Shown: positions 12,311 to 24,640 of the stretch, piece after piece | Layout: every line of letters begins with the position of its first letter | Position numbering within the stretch: position 1 is the first letter of the stretch | Origin: Struthio camelus | Lineage: Eukaryota > Chordata > Aves > Struthioniformes > Struthionidae | Length of the DNA: 64,000 bases | Direction of reading: 5' to 3' | Assembly (NCBI RefSeq): GCF_040807025.1 | Contig: NC_090968.1 | Span: 6,871,906-6,935,905 of the forward strand | Position numbers and translations under genes: made by a program | The notes under the pieces: generated by a model | Databases searched by the model: none | The model's input: only the letters and a program-made list of their open reading frames with translations | Told to the model about the DNA's origin: nothing

Positions 12311-12690
12311 AGTCACAGATGCTCCGGGATGTCTTAGCAAAACACCAAAAACCCTTCCTGCAGCGGTTGCATTAGGAGAACAGTTTGCATTAGGATTGCA
12401 GTTCGCAATCGGGTTTTTCGCTTGCGCCTCTCGGTGCTGCTGTGCATGCCTGCCTTTGTCCTAGCCCTGCCAGCTTCTCCTTCTCTCCTTTATTTGTCTT
12501 GCTGCTGTTGCAGCGAAAATGTATTGGCTTTGCAGTTAGTGATTACACGTCATCACATACCCAATTTATAACACCATACCCCAAAGAACAGATGTAATAA
12601 AGCCAGGCCAGGAAACAGCAATGTTATAAAACAGAGCAGTCAACTCAGAGGTCCTTGCATGTGTGCAGGAAGAAAAATATTGCCGACACG
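12311..12690. promoter_or_regulatory. Candidate enhancer island 10
   Basis: AT-balanced block with ATTACACGTCATCACATACC near 12541-12560, two GCATTAGGA repeats near 12368-12395, and TTATAACA words. Strong composition change at both ends. Confidence 0.38.
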
Positions 12691-13130
12691 GGTTTGGGGA
12701 GGGGAGGCGGATAAGGAGAGGAAGGGGACGCGCCCTGCGCTCCGGCCAGGGCCAGGGCCGGCGCGGGCCCCGGGGGCCGAGGGGAGCGGGCGGCTGGCCC
12801 CGGGGCGGCTGCGGGCCGGGCAGGAGGGCTGCCACGGGGCTGGCGGGCGGGCGGCCGCCCCGGCCGGGCTGGCGGCCCCGGCGAGAGCTCGGCCTCGCCG
12901 ATACCGCTCCAAGGCTGTGGAAGCCGGAGAGCCGGTCGCCCAGAAGACTTACCCGAAGCAGCGGTTTATCTGCTGTTATGCATGGAGACACGAAATCTAG
13001 CCGGCTAATCGCAAGCAGAGATAGAGGCAGAGCCCGGCCCCGGCAGCCGGGCCGGGACAAAGGGGCTCCGGCCGCGGGGGACCGCCGCCGATAAGGGCGG
13101 CCGCGGCGGCTCCGCCAGCCCCGCAGCCGC

Positions 13131-13290
13131 TTTAAAGGCGAATGCAAAGATCCCAACATCTCATTAGCGAAGAGTTTTTGTTTAATAATCCAGGGTAATA
13201 AAATGCACCTCTGGAGGGCTTTGCTGAGATAAAGGCACGTAAATCAGCGATAAAGAGTTTTGAATTTAGCTACCACAAAGAGCTTGGAAA
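13131..13290. promoter_or_regulatory. Candidate regulatory island 11
   Basis: AT-rich patch with TAATAATCCAGGGTAATAAA-like words around 13182-13203 and CTGAGATAAAGG (GATA-type) near 13225. Confidence 0.33.
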
Positions 13291-13605
13291 AGCCTATTGT
13301 TCCCGCTGGAGCGGCGGGGGGCTGCCGCGGCCCGGCGCTTCCTCGGCGTCCTTGGCTCCGGACACCGCTCCTGCTCCGAAAGGCCGGCTCGGCGGAGCGC
13401 CCCGGGGCTCGCCGGCGGAGGGACGCGCCGGAGCGCAGCCCCGAGGGGACGCCGGCGCCGGCCAGCGATGCCAGCGGGTCCTGGGACCTCAGCGGTGTCG
13501 GCGCCCGGCGCCGGGGCAGCTGGGGCCGGAGCTGCCCTGGGTGCCGAAACCTGCCGGCCCAGCGACCTGCCCCGCTGGCGGCGCAGGCAGAGAAAGGCCA
13601 AAGCA

Positions 13606-13970
13606 ACAGCCGAAAAAAGTCTTGGCCCTAAATTGTATAGGTGGTTTGGTAACTGATGTCATGCAAATGAGTTAGCTTAAAAAAAAGCTAATCGCTTTGA
13701 AAGGTCAAAACTCACATTCATAATCAGCCTAAACAAAAAGCTAATTAGGGGCCTTTTGTGCGTTTAAATGAGGAGGGAGAATTCGGGGCCCTCCCAGGGC
13801 CGGCGACGCTCAGGAGGGCTCTTGGCAGGAGTAGGTCTTCCGTGAGGTATTTACTAGTAAAACACTCTTGCAAAATGAGTGGAAATAATGATACAGAAAT
13901 GGCACCAGCCTTGAAACGCGAATTAGCGTAACATTAAACTGCCATTATGGACTGAGGCATAAATCAGAGC
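13606..13970. promoter_or_regulatory. Candidate enhancer island 12 with octamer and hairpin
   Basis: A perfect POU octamer ATGCAAAT lies at 13661-13668, immediately followed by a 7-bp-arm inverted repeat TTAGCTT (13672-13678) / AAGCTAA (13685-13691) around six A's. AAGCTAATTAGG recurs near 13739. The block is AT-rich with sharp borders. Confidence 0.42.
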
Positions 13971-14580
13971 GAGGCCGGCGCTGGAGCCCGATGCTCCGGC
14001 AGGGCTGGAGCCGCCGGGGCAGCCGGCTCGCAGCCCTGGCCCGGGGCGGTCGCAGGGGCCGGGACGCCGTGTCCGGCTCGGGAAGGGTCCGTGGTGGCGC
14101 TGGATATAGGGCACCTCCCGAAATCCACGGCGAGGTCTGCGCTGGCTGCTCCGGGGCAGAGCAGGATTTCTCCGGCTCCCCCCGGACTGTGCCGGAGCCA
14201 GCGGCTCTGCGTCAGCCCCGAGCCAGCGCCTAAGGCCGGGACGCAGCTCCAGTCCCCGGCGTCCGTGGCGGGAGCGGGAGGCCTGCGGGCTGCACGGAGC
14301 ATGCGGCAGGCAGCTGCTTCCACTCAGCCGGAAAAATGAGCCCAAGCTCCCTCCCGAACGGCGGCCAAGAGGCCTCCTTCCACTCGCCGAGCGTTTGCTG
14401 CAGCAGGTTGCCTTGCTGCTGCGCGGCGCCGGGCTGGGAAGCCGGCCGGCCCCGCTGCGGGCGCGCCGAGCCGGGGGCCCGTCCCGCTCCCGCGGCCGCG
14501 GCCCCGCCGCGCAGCCCCTCGGCTCGCCCCAGCTGTCGGCAGCGCTGTCACTCCAGCTGTTACGGCGCGGCGCGTTCCCG

Positions 14581-15255
14581 TTGCCAAGATATGGATTTGG
14601 TTTTAATAACAGTTAGTGCAAACATTGTAAATTTACTGCTGCTAGAGAGAGTTTTTGAAAACGTCCAACTCTGGCTATAATTTTTCAATCGCACCAGCTG
14701 TTTGTGCTCTGTTCATACCTGACATGCTGCTTTGAAATAGCAATCACTGTATTTATAAGAAGGGAAGGACTCATAAATATGTCAGGAGTGGAATATACAA
14801 CGCCATATTTCACCATTTTCTATTTTAAAATTGTGAGTTATGGCTACAGAAATGTGGTCCCATTAAAGGTGATATGATGTATTTTGTGTCTTGTTCAGGA
14901 GCCCATCCATCATTGAGACAATAAAGAAAACCGCACTTACTTTTTTTCCCTGTCGTCTGTAATTTATGATGCCCAAAAAGCTGTAACCTTTTGGCAGGCT
15001 TTGCAGAAACTGCTGCACTGTTAGCAACTAAATAACCTTTTATAAGGTTTTAAATGTGTTGCTACAGTCTCAATGCACTTGCTGTATCGATCCAGAAGAT
15101 CCTGCAAAAAAGGGGAAAGGAGCATGATCTATAACAGGATCGATAACGGTATATAGATTGTTGAAAGATGCCTCTAACGATTTTTGCCAGCCGTCATCTT
15201 TCAGCGTGCTGCTCCCCATCTTTTAGGCTCCAGCCTTTGCTCAAATTAATTAACC
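14581..15255. promoter_or_regulatory. Candidate enhancer island 13 (~670 bp)
   Basis: Long AT-rich block (TTTTAATAACAGTTAG, TATTTATAAG, CCATATTTCACC, ATCGATAACGG and similar words) in very GC-rich surroundings. No repeat family or coding signal is recognised; length and edges fit a conserved developmental enhancer. Confidence 0.42.
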
Positions 15256-15690
15256 TTGCTGGGCGCCTCGGCGTGCCCGCGCTGCAGAGCGGGGCGGCCG
15301 GCCGGCCGCTGCCCGGGGGGACCGGCTGCGCTCGCTAGGGCTGTCGCCCCAAAGCGCAGCCCGGCTGCGGGATCGCCTGCCGGATCACAGCGGAGAAACC
15401 GCCCCAGCAGCCCCCGGCCCGGGGTCCCGGCCGGCGCCGCGCCGCGGTGGGCGCAAGGGGCAGAAGCGGAGACGTGCGGAAAAGTCCTCCCTCTGGCCGG
15501 ACCCCCAGCTCATCCGTCTCGCCCCGCTTTAACGAATGACTTTATTTTTCCCTAAGCGAGGCCTGGGCCTGGGGGAAAGCGCGGGGCATCCCGCCGGGGG
15601 GGTCGGGGCTGCCAAGCGCCTGCAGCCGGGCAGCGAGGACGCGGCGCCGCTCCGGCGCAGCCCCGCCGCCGCGCACACCCTGCAGACCCA

Positions 15691-16110
15691 CTTTACGGGC
15701 TTTAATTATTAACGCTACGGCGCAGGTCTGAACTGCGCCGAGCGGGAAGCAGTTACGAGGCCGAAGGCTCCCGGTCCGCGGGGCTCTGCAGCGCCCGGGG
15801 CGCGCAGCTCCTCGCCGCTTCGTCTCTTTGGCGTTTATGCTCCCCCCCCCCCCAAAAGCAGCCACCAAATCATTATTAACATTATAAATAAAATGAGAGG
15901 GTAAGAAGTTATTAAACGTAAAATATGTGGCGCCCTCCTCGAACTCGCTGAGCAGTTCATAAATATGATGGCTTAATTTCATCTGTAATCCAAACGGCTG
16001 ATGAAGCATTACGCAGCTCGCTGTTAATTGAAGTTGTTAACAAAGCTGAAGAGAGAGATTATTATGTGTAGACTTTTATCCTTCAGGGGTATCATCATCA
16101 CAGGTCGTAA
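15691..16110. promoter_or_regulatory. Candidate enhancer island 14
   Basis: AT-rich with ATCATTATTAACATTATAAA near 15869-15888 and CTGTTAATTGAAGTTGTTAA near 16020-16039; it begins after a 12-C run at 15842-15853. Confidence 0.4.
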
Positions 16111-16725
16111 ACGGGAATGGATTCGCGGCTCGGCGCGCCGGCGCGGGGTCCCTGCCTGCCGGCTCTTCCGGCGGCTTTGGGGCGCTTCTTTCTTACGGCC
16201 GGGATCCTGCAGGCGCCCGGAGCCGCTCTGCCGGGAGGTGAGCGCGAACGCCCACCCAAAGCACCCGCCTCACAGCTAGCCGGTGGCCGCGGGGTCTAGC
16301 TCCCACGAAGCCCCCCGCCCGGCCGAGGCCTCCAGCGCTGCGGCCCCCGGTTCCCAGCGGCGCCGCTTCCAGCCGCGGTGGTGGAAACACGCAGTGCTGG
16401 TTCCTTCTCCTGGGTCCCATAAGCTTTTTCCACCCAGCACGTTGCCCAGGAAGTGCTCGTCCACACCTCCGAGGAGCCAGCCCGGCTACCTGGCTGGCGC
16501 GCGGCAAGTGCAAACTGCTGTAGTCCTGACGTCGCGCCGGGGCCATCGGGGGACCGCTGCCACCGGCCTGGAAGGGGACGAGGCTTTTGCGTGCTCGCTG
16601 GCCTGCGCCCGTGCTGCTGCGGCCTGTTGGGGCTGTTTCGGGCAAAAGCAGGAGGCGGCGAGTCAGCGCCGGGCGCTGCGTGCGCGGGGCCGGCGAGGGG
16701 GGCGAGCCCGCGACAATTCGGGCTG

Positions 16726-16990
16726 GGAAGGCTGTAAATGAGGACGAAGGGAAAACAAATGATGCCAGAAGCAGGTGAAGGAAGTGTAGGAGCATTATGT
16801 ATAATATTAAATTTAATGCTATTCCATTTTCCATCTCAGTTATTAAATTAACTGAGAACTATGCTTGCACTTAAAAGATTCCTGTCATATTTTATGCACA
16901 CGATGATCTCAGAGTAATGCGTGCTAGAAATATGTCATGTTAAATTACAGATACCAATAAACCTTACTTAAACTCAGCATTGATCATGTG
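16726..16990. promoter_or_regulatory. Candidate regulatory island 15
   Basis: AT-rich, including TTATTAAATTAACTGAG near 16842 and ACTTAAAAG near 16870. It directly precedes the 34-bp minisatellite. Confidence 0.35.
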
Positions 16991-17106
16991 TGGCAGATAA
17001 ACTCCGCCGGGCCAGGTTCCCCCCGGTCTCGCACCCGGAAAGGAGTTTTTCCCTGAAGGAGGTGCAGCTGGGTTGGAAGTGGGTTTTTATATGCCCTGGG
17101 CTGGTG

Positions 17107-17491
17107 TCCCAGCCTGGGCAGGAAGGGGAGGACAGTGATGTCCCAGCTTGGGCAGAAAGGGGAGGACAGTGATGTCCCAGGCTGGGCAGGAAGGGGAGGA
17201 CAGTGATGTCCCAGCCTGGGCAGGAGGGGGAGGACGGTGATGTCCCAGCCTGGGTGGGAGGGGGAGGATGGTGATGTCCCAGCCTGGGTGGGAGGATGGT
17301 GATGTCCCAGGCTGGGCAGAAAGGGGAGGACGGTGATGTCCCAGCCTGGGCAGGAGGGGGAGGATGGTGATGTCCCAGCCTGGGTGGGAGGATGGTGATG
17401 TCCCAGGCTGGGCAGAAAGGGGAGGACGGTGATGTCCCAGCCTGGGCAGGAGGGGGAGGACGGTGATGTCCCAGCCTGGGCAGGAGGATGG
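17107..17491. repeat. 34-bp minisatellite, about 12 units
   Basis: The unit begins TCCCAGCCTGGGCAGGA and ends GGTGATG. Some units are 28 bp through loss of a GGAGGG-type hexamer. A higher-order block of 34+34+28 bp is itself repeated. The array alone accounts for the long minus-strand reading frame (Ala-Gly-Thr-Ser-Pro-Ser-Ser-Pro repeats) across 16974-18158. Confidence 0.93.
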
Positions 17492-18225
17492 AGGCTGCGT
17501 GTGCTGGCTGGGCTCCCCGGTATGTGTTCGTGGTACCGTGAGCCCTGCACGGGCGCTGGGTGCACGGGGGAAATTCGGGGGTCGCCCTGCACAGGGAGGG
17601 TGTTGTGGTGCCCGGGTGGCACGTGCCGCTGTGATCTGAACTCAGGAGGTTTCCCCGGGGTTTCTCCTTGCTTGCACCGATGATGTGAATTGATGCATTT
17701 TGGCTCTGGTGTTTAGGAGATTCCTCTTCCTTGCTGCAGTGACGGATGCAGCTGCCTTCCTTGCTCCTTGGGGTTTGGTGGTAAATGCGCCCGCTCGCGA
17801 ACGCGCTCCTCCTCCGGGGTGCTGAAAGCGCTGCTTCCACCAGCACCGGGGCTGCGCGCCTGCGCAGAAGGGGAAACTGAGGCAGAGAGGGCAGCAGGTG
17901 GGGACGCGTGTGGGCCAGACGCGGAGAGCAGGGTCCCGACAGGACAGGGTCTCCCGCGGGCAGCGGTGGGAGAGGCGGCAGCGCCGCCCGGCTGGGAGGC
18001 TCCGGGTCCCGCTCGTCCCCCGGCCGGCACGTCGGGGCTGCCAGCCCGATATCGGTCTGAAAGCGGGTTGTGGGGTGCCGAGGGGCGCCCCGGCCGCGGC
18101 CCGCCTGCCGCTGGGGAATGACGGGGTGCCGGCGCGCGTGCCGCGGGGCCGCTTTCATCCTGCTCCAGGTGGCCGCGATCCAGTGCAGGATTTACAGTGC
18201 CCTGACCCTGAGCTGTCGAGAGGGA

Positions 18226-18520
18226 ACAGCCAGATTAATGGGGTGGGCGGGCTGGTGCAATAATCGTTTGTTTGATGTGACAAGCCTGATAGGCGTTGAT
18301 TTACTTACAGACTGATAGGCTTTTAATTGAGCACCTCCGTCCCAGTCACATCAAAGGCAGAGGTTGACAAGGGGCCCCTTTTACCAAAAGCTCCCGGTGA
18401 CTGACAGATCCTGGATGCTAATTCTTCTGGGGAGGGGGGTCCTGCTTTTTCTCTTTTCCTTTTTTTTTGTTTCTGTTGTTTTTTTGTTTTTTTTTTTCCC
18501 CCTCAGGATTGGCCAAGCCA
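18226..18520. promoter_or_regulatory. Candidate regulatory island 16 and poly-T tract
   Basis: CTGATAGGC occurs twice (18278 and 18313) with GTTGATTTAC and TTTTAATTGAGCACC between and after them. A T-rich tract runs from about 18449 to 18499. Confidence 0.35.
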
Positions 18521-19180
18521 GGCATGGAAAAAGCCCCTCGGCTTGCAGGAGGGAGCACATCTCCACCCCTTCCCCATGCACCTTCCAGCAGAGCGAGTCG
18601 CTCCCGCGCGCCGCCGCAGGCCTTCCGCCCGCGGCCGAGTGGCGTTTTTGCAAGAAGTGGCGTTTTCGCATTTCCTGGGTCCCAGAGCCCCTCTGGCCGC
18701 TGCGGCCGGGCTCCTTGCGGGCGCAGACAGGCCTGGCCGAGCCCGGCGGAGGCTCTCACCCCTGCCGAAGGTGCCCGACGCTGCAGGGAGGACATTAAAC
18801 CTGCCCCGAATTTCAAAATTCAAATTTTCCCAAATTTAATCAAACCCCATTTCTGCTCCTGTCCGTAGCAGATAACGAACAGAACGTGGCTTAAGCGATG
18901 CGAAAGCAGGAGGCAGAAGCCAGCGCGCGGCTGTTTTATGGCCGATTTTCGGTGTAGCAGGGAGGCTAACCCACCTCATCCGGCGCCGAGCGCTGGCGCC
19001 GGTTCGGTTACTCGGCCGAGAAGCGGCTTTTGCCGATCAGATGTCGCTAGACAGAGTTACGCCGCAGGCAGAAACGCGACCCGCGTGCTGCGCGCGCGCC
19101 CCGAACCCGGGCAGCGCCGGGCCCCAAACCCGCGGCGCTCGTCTTCCCAGGGAAAAAAACCCTGAGCCCCTCTCACTTCT

Positions 19181-19760
19181 CGTGAAGGACTTACAGGAGA
19201 TTATGGTCTTAATGGGAAATTCAAGAAAGTGGGTATAAATCACAGCGCTTTTATCTAACCTGCGGTGCAGTGTTTGCCTGAGCCTTTGGGTTGGATTAGC
19301 TATTGTATATTTCTGTTTTAAAGTCTGATGTGTTTTTCAGTATCTAAATATAAATTATTTTTATTGTATCAATGATTAAATATTTTTCTTTGAGATCATA
19401 GAGTCCAAAAAAAATAAGTGTTTCTGAAAAGGCATTCAAAAAATTTAAAAGAAAGGGGGGAAAAAAAAATCCCTGAGAACGCCTTTTGTCATTTGCAACC
19501 AATAAAAATGCCTATTGTTATGAAGGGCTCATAAATAATCTGATTTTGGCATGCTTTCATACCATACAGAAAATGAATAAATTAAATTTGATTTACAGCC
19601 TTTTTCATTTTTATTAGAGCCGCTCCGAACACTTTATGTAATGTACGTGCCAGATGAGCTACACCAAATGGTTTGAGGCTCTGGTACTGATATTATATAA
19701 ATTAAGTTGTTTTAATTTGCATAGTTTAATTAACTAAGACTGGCAAAGAAAGAAAGAACA
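19181..19760. promoter_or_regulatory. Candidate enhancer island 17 (~580 bp)
   Basis: Among the most AT-rich blocks in the desert, full of ATAAAT, TTAATT and ATGATTAAAT words, with a CCAATAAAAATG near 19499 and TTTAATTAACTAAG near 19725. It is bordered by CpG-rich DNA on both sides and lacks long reading frames. Confidence 0.42.
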
Positions 19761-20150
19761 ACAGAAGTAACTGTTTCGGGGTTTTTTCGGGGTGTGGGTG
19801 CGAGGGCCAGGCGAGCCCACGGGGGCAGAGACCCCGGCAGTGCAGTCAGCAAGGAGGAAAAGCTTTTTTGGGGCCAGCCGGCGGGTTCGGGGCTGGCGCC
19901 ACCCTGGGAGCCGGCGGCCGCCCCCGGGTTCGGCGCGGGGAGCTGTCCCCGTTTCGCAGCACCGCTCCCGGTGCACGTCCGAGCGCGTCTCGGCGGCCGG
20001 CGCAGTCGCCCTCCCCTCTTGCGGACGGGGAAAGCGAGGCCGGCGGGCTGGCAGGGCCCTCTGCAGCGGGGCCTCGCCGAGGGGAGGCTGGGGCCGCCTG
20101 AAATCACCCTGGCGAAGCACCGCGTTGTCGTGAAGGCCGTCGTTCTGCTC

Positions 20151-20800
20151 AGAACAGCAGAAAACTTGAAGATAAACAGGCCAAAAAAAGGGCTCAACGA
20201 ATGTCAGCGTGACCCGGTGTCAGCCACGCTGTGGGTTTTGATCTGCTGCCCATGCCTGCAGAAGCGCCGAGAGCTTTTTTCCCTCTAAAGCACTTTGATA
20301 AGTGCGTGATGTTCTCCTCCCCCTCGTGCAATTTATCCTGTAGAATTTCACACCAGGAAACAGCTTCATTACATCAACAACAGGAAGACCCCACTGATTT
20401 GTCACACAGAAAAACAGCTGTTAGTCACACATCAAGGGAATAGAGGAGGAAAAAAAATCTCACCTTTTTTTCTTTAATGTTCACGCGGTTCTTTAATGTT
20501 AATCGCTCTGCAGAGGGAAGCGAGCTACCAGGCTATTCAATAAGTAACCATCACCCAGCGAGTATCAGTTAATATCGAAGTGTCTTCCTGCTTTTCCTGC
20601 TACATGATTGCTTTAGAAAGAAAGATTAATTCCAACTTTAAAAAAGAAAACACTATTTTTATCATTGCCAGAAGTCTATATGGGTTTAAAAAAGAAAAAG
20701 CACTTGCTTGTCGTTTTACATCTTGCAGTTTTGTCAGTTGTTTTAAAACATGTCTCCTGTAATAAATAAGATCATTTTTATGCACTTGTTCTGCAGTTAG
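20151..20800. promoter_or_regulatory. Candidate enhancer island 18 (~650 bp)
   Basis: AT-balanced to AT-rich. TTCTTTAATGTT occurs twice (20471 and 20491, 20 bp apart). GC content rises abruptly at about 20805. Confidence 0.38.
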
Positions 20801-21425
20801 GAAAGAGGCCGTCGCTCGCGCAGCGCCGGCGGCGGCGAGGGGCGACTTGGGCGGCGCGAGCGGGCCGGGAAAGCGCTGACTTCAACACGTTTTCCTCGGC
20901 GGCGCCTGCCCAAAGGGGCCGTGGCCGCCCGGGCGCGCGCTGCCGTTATCCCGTTTGCGGCGCGGCTCACGGCAGATGATTTGGCCGGAGAAGAGCAGGG
21001 GGACAGCCAGCGGCGGAGCCGGCGGGAAGCGGTGGGGGTCCTCCGGCCCCCGCGCCGCCCCGCGGCACCTTGCCGTTGCACTGATTTGCAGTCGCGCTTC
21101 AGCTTATGCCGCTGTAATTTCCCGCGTAGGCTCTGGCGTTCAGACGCCTCGCTCCCGCCGTCCCAGCCCGAGCCGCTGGCCGAGGCTCCCCGCCGGCGCG
21201 GCAGAAGGGAGGCCCGAGCCCGGAGCCAGCCCGAGTCCGTGCCGCGGCCAGCCAAAGCTGGGAGCGACCGGCTGCACATCCGCAGCGCGAGAGCACGTTG
21301 CAGAGCTGGAGAGGGCTTTTTTGCACGGACGAAAAATAGGGAGCAGAAGCGCGCGATCCGAGCGTGGCGCAACAGCCAGCCGCGGACTGTGGCTTTCACA
21401 CCGTTACTTGCTACCGAAGCGGGCA

Positions 21426-21730
21426 GGTAAAGGAACATACCTGACTCCCCTGGAAAACACTTTCTTTCGATGCAATCTAATAGTTAGTTATTTAATACCA
21501 TAGTTAGTACGATGACTGCCTCAAAAAAGTACTTTTCTAGCCAGCGGGATTGCTGTCCCATCCATCATAGGTGACACGCTTCCTGTGTTAGTAACTCCGC
21601 AGACAGGCCTGTTATTGAGGGAGTTTTTCCAGTAGTCCCTGCACATCACTCATTTCCTCGTTTGCTTTTTTCTTCCACTCTTTAAAAATATCTGACGTAC
21701 GGTGTGTGCCTTCCCCTGGAAAGCACCTTT
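21426..21730. promoter_or_regulatory. Candidate regulatory island 19
   Basis: AT-balanced stretch with ATAGTTAGTTATTTAATACC and CATAGTTAGTACG near 21479-21511 (TAGTTAGT words repeated). No gene seen. Confidence 0.3.
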
Positions 21731-22185
21731 TTGTAGCGCCTAAAGTTGGCGGGGCGAGGCCGGAAGCGTGCGCCGGGAGTGATGGACACCCTAAGCCGTG
21801 TGCTTAGCAAGGAAGCCTTGCCAAAGAGGCGCTTCCACTTGCTGGAAGATCTTGAACACGAAAGGAAAAGCGCGCTCGCCGCCCGCCGCGCTCCGCGCCT
21901 GGTGCGGGGGAAGCAGCGGTGCGGCGGCGTGCTGCCGCTGTCGGGGCTGGAGCCGGAGCGAGGCGGCGGCGGACTCTTCCCACCAAATGCCCAGTCCTGC
22001 AGCCTCTCGCACACGTTTGTTTCTGAGCGCACGGGCTGTTGAAGTCATGCCCTCCCATGAAAAACGTATGCCTAAAGTTAAGCTCGTGTTTAAGCGCTCG
22101 CTCCCGAGGGCCGGCGGAAGCAGGTCCCCCCGCCGCCGCGCTCCCGTGGGCTCCGAAAGATGTAGAGGCTCCGTTTTCAGGAGGA

Positions 22186-23275
22186 ATCAGCGATTTTAAG
22201 CCTCTCCGCTGTGGGACGCTTCTGCTGATGTCTCCTTTGAAAAACAAGAGCTCTTTAAAAGCAGCCCAGGTTGGGCAACCCTTGGCTAGGGAGTAAAAAT
22301 ATCGCTAGTCATTTCGGAAAGTCTTGGCCTAAGCACTCATGAAAGCTTTTTTTTTTTGGCTTTACTTTTTTTTTTTTTTTGCAAAATGTTTTGCTCATCA
22401 TTTAGAGCTCTGTGTTATTTTCACTTGGCAAGCGGTCACACGTTTTATTTGAATATCCTTTCTGAAAGCACGAGGTGACTTACCGCAGAGCTGAACTGAA
22501 CACAGAAAAGTTTTATTTTCTCTCCCTCTGGTTCCTGGGCCCCTTAATGAAAATAGGACCGACACAGATTTAAAAATGAAGGATGCAATCAGAAGCAATA
22601 AGTGCCCATAACAGCGCAGAATTGAACAGGATCCATCGCTAGCTGTGATGGTCCTCTGATGAAGTTTTAATCCGGCCGATAAATGCACCCTCCAGGCATC
22701 GCTGCTTTGTGCACTCGCTTTATTGCAGCGGCTGCTGGCCGGGAAAGTCCTGCGAGCGCTGGCTTGAGCGCCTGCCGAATCGCAGTCGCTATTACACACT
22801 TGTCCCACCTTATTTTATTTTATTTTGTTAACGCAGTGTTGTTGTTGGCATACAACTTGAATTACTTGGAGGAAAGACTTTTTTTTTCTGTTTCCTTCTT
22901 AGTTGAATGGCTCCTTTGAAAGGCAGGCCTCTCCTTTCACATCGCCGTTGTCCGGATTGAATCAATCTTGCGGTCAGCTTTGGGGGGGTGGAAAAAGAAA
23001 AAAGCCTCACAAAGAGGCAAAATTGACAGGTCTGACACTCGGCGTGATTGATAGCGGTCGGAAAAGTGGGCCTTGAAGCCGGGCCGGGCCACGGCGATGC
23101 CGGCGCTCGCTGGGGGAAAGGCAGCACGGCTCTTTCCCAGAGCGCGGGCTCTGCGATGGGTGGCCGTGTGCACTTAATAATAGCAACATTGTTGTAACAT
23201 AAAGCATCTGTCAGGATTTAATATGATTAATTATACATGTCTGTCTCCTGCCCCCTCCCTTCCCTCGCCCTGCCT
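22186..23275. promoter_or_regulatory. Candidate enhancer islands 20-21
   Basis: Nearly 1.1 kb of AT-balanced DNA with two poly-T tracts (22348-22358 and 22368-22380), a TTTTATTTTATTTTATTTTG pentamer run near 22810, and AATATGATTAATTATACATG near 23220. No exon or repeat family identified. Confidence 0.36.
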
Positions 23276-23400
23276 GGGTAGGTGGGAGGAACCCGAAACC
23301 CGGCCGCCGCCGAGGAGGAGGTGGGTCCGCGGGAGCCCCCCGGCTCCCGGCATCGGGCACCCCGGCCCCGTGCACGTGGTTTGAAACCGGCCCTGCCCGA

Positions 23401-23640
23401 AGCTCGCTCTTCCCCAGCTGCGCAGCCAACAATTGCCATGCAATGCGCTGCTGGCAAATTATATGCCTTCAGCCAGAAGTGCATGAAAGAAAAACATGGA
23501 AATGTCAAACATCCAGAGTTATAAATATGTTCGTGGCATACCACGCCAATCCGGGAGACGGTTCCTGGGTTTTCAATAGGTAATGTGTTCCAGATAAGCC
23601 TTGATTTTAATGGTGCGGCAATGACATCACCCCAGGGCGC
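23401..23640. promoter_or_regulatory. Candidate regulatory island 22
   Basis: AT-balanced stretch with CAACAATTGCCATGCAATGC near 23426 (CAATTG E-box), TATAAATATG and AGATAAGCC words. Confidence 0.3.
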
Positions 23641-24095
23641 TGGGCAGCCCGTGCTGCGCTCCGCGGCCCGCGACCCGGCTCAGCTCAGCGCGCGGCTCGG
23701 AGCCCCGCTTGCTCGGCGCGCCGTCGGGATGCGCCGCCTCCCTCGCTGCTAAAGAAACCCCATTTCTGCTCCCGAGGGCAACGGTCCGCAGCCCCCGCGC
23801 CTTCCTGCCGTGACCCCGCTCCGGGCGTCGCTCGGCCGTCGCGCCCGGCTCCCGGGCCGGCCCCGCGAGCGCAGCTCTCGCAGCAGCCTGCTTCGAGCCG
23901 CAGCTGCAGCACGCGCCGGGCCGCCGGCCGCGGCGCCGCCGGCAGCGCCCGGCCTGGGCCGCCTCGCCCCTCCGGACGAGCCGCGGTCGAGCGCCAGGGC
24001 TTGGCAGCGCGCCTCGGCGCCTGGCGTGAGTCGCCTGGCTGGTCTCAGCGGGACGGCGGTTTCGGCCCCGGGCTGCGGATGCCCGCCGGCTGGCG

Positions 24096-24640
24096 AGTTT
24101 ACTGCAAGGAAGCCTGATAAAGGTAACTAGGATCAGGAAGTTAATTGCCAGAAAGCTTAAATTAGCTGTACGGTGGCCTGCACTGTCACTGGGAAGTGGT
24201 GCGGGACTCTGAAAATCAAAGAAAGTGGAAAACCCCTGAGTGGAGATGGCAACATAGGGATATTTCTGCTGTGTGGGGCCCGGGCACGACCCGCCCTGCT
24301 TCGCTGCAGTGCAGGTACACCGGAGGCACACCGCTGCCAGCTGCACGTTAGCCGACGCTCACTACTTCACAAACAGCAAATGGCCTATAACGGCCAAAAG
24401 TTCCTGCTCTTCAAAATAATTCAAATGGTGGTGATTACAAAAACGTGTAAAATGAAAACGTCCGTATGCAAACTGTATCTTCCCCCATGCACAGGCAGCA
24501 GCTGCACACTATCCCGCCAGCAACCCCGTCGCTGCCCCAGTCCGCACACAGAAGCTTGGCTCTGCTACCTTTCTACCTAAAAAAACATTAAAAGTTGGTG
24601 AAAAGATTGGATTTTTCAGAGGAAAGTTCAGGCAGGCTAC
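24096..24640. promoter_or_regulatory. Candidate regulatory island 23
   Basis: AT-balanced block ending just before the large minisatellite. GAAAATCAAAG, TGGTGATTACAAAAACG and related words are seen; no coding support. Confidence 0.3.

Noticed and set aside
16974-18158. 394-codon minus-strand frame with Pro-Ser-Gly-His repeats
   Set aside because: Generated by the 34-bp minisatellite and flanking GC-rich DNA.
21746-22042. 98-codon + frame with a fairly non-repetitive sequence
   Set aside because: Overlapped by frames on both strands, no homology recognised, no splice or poly(A) context.
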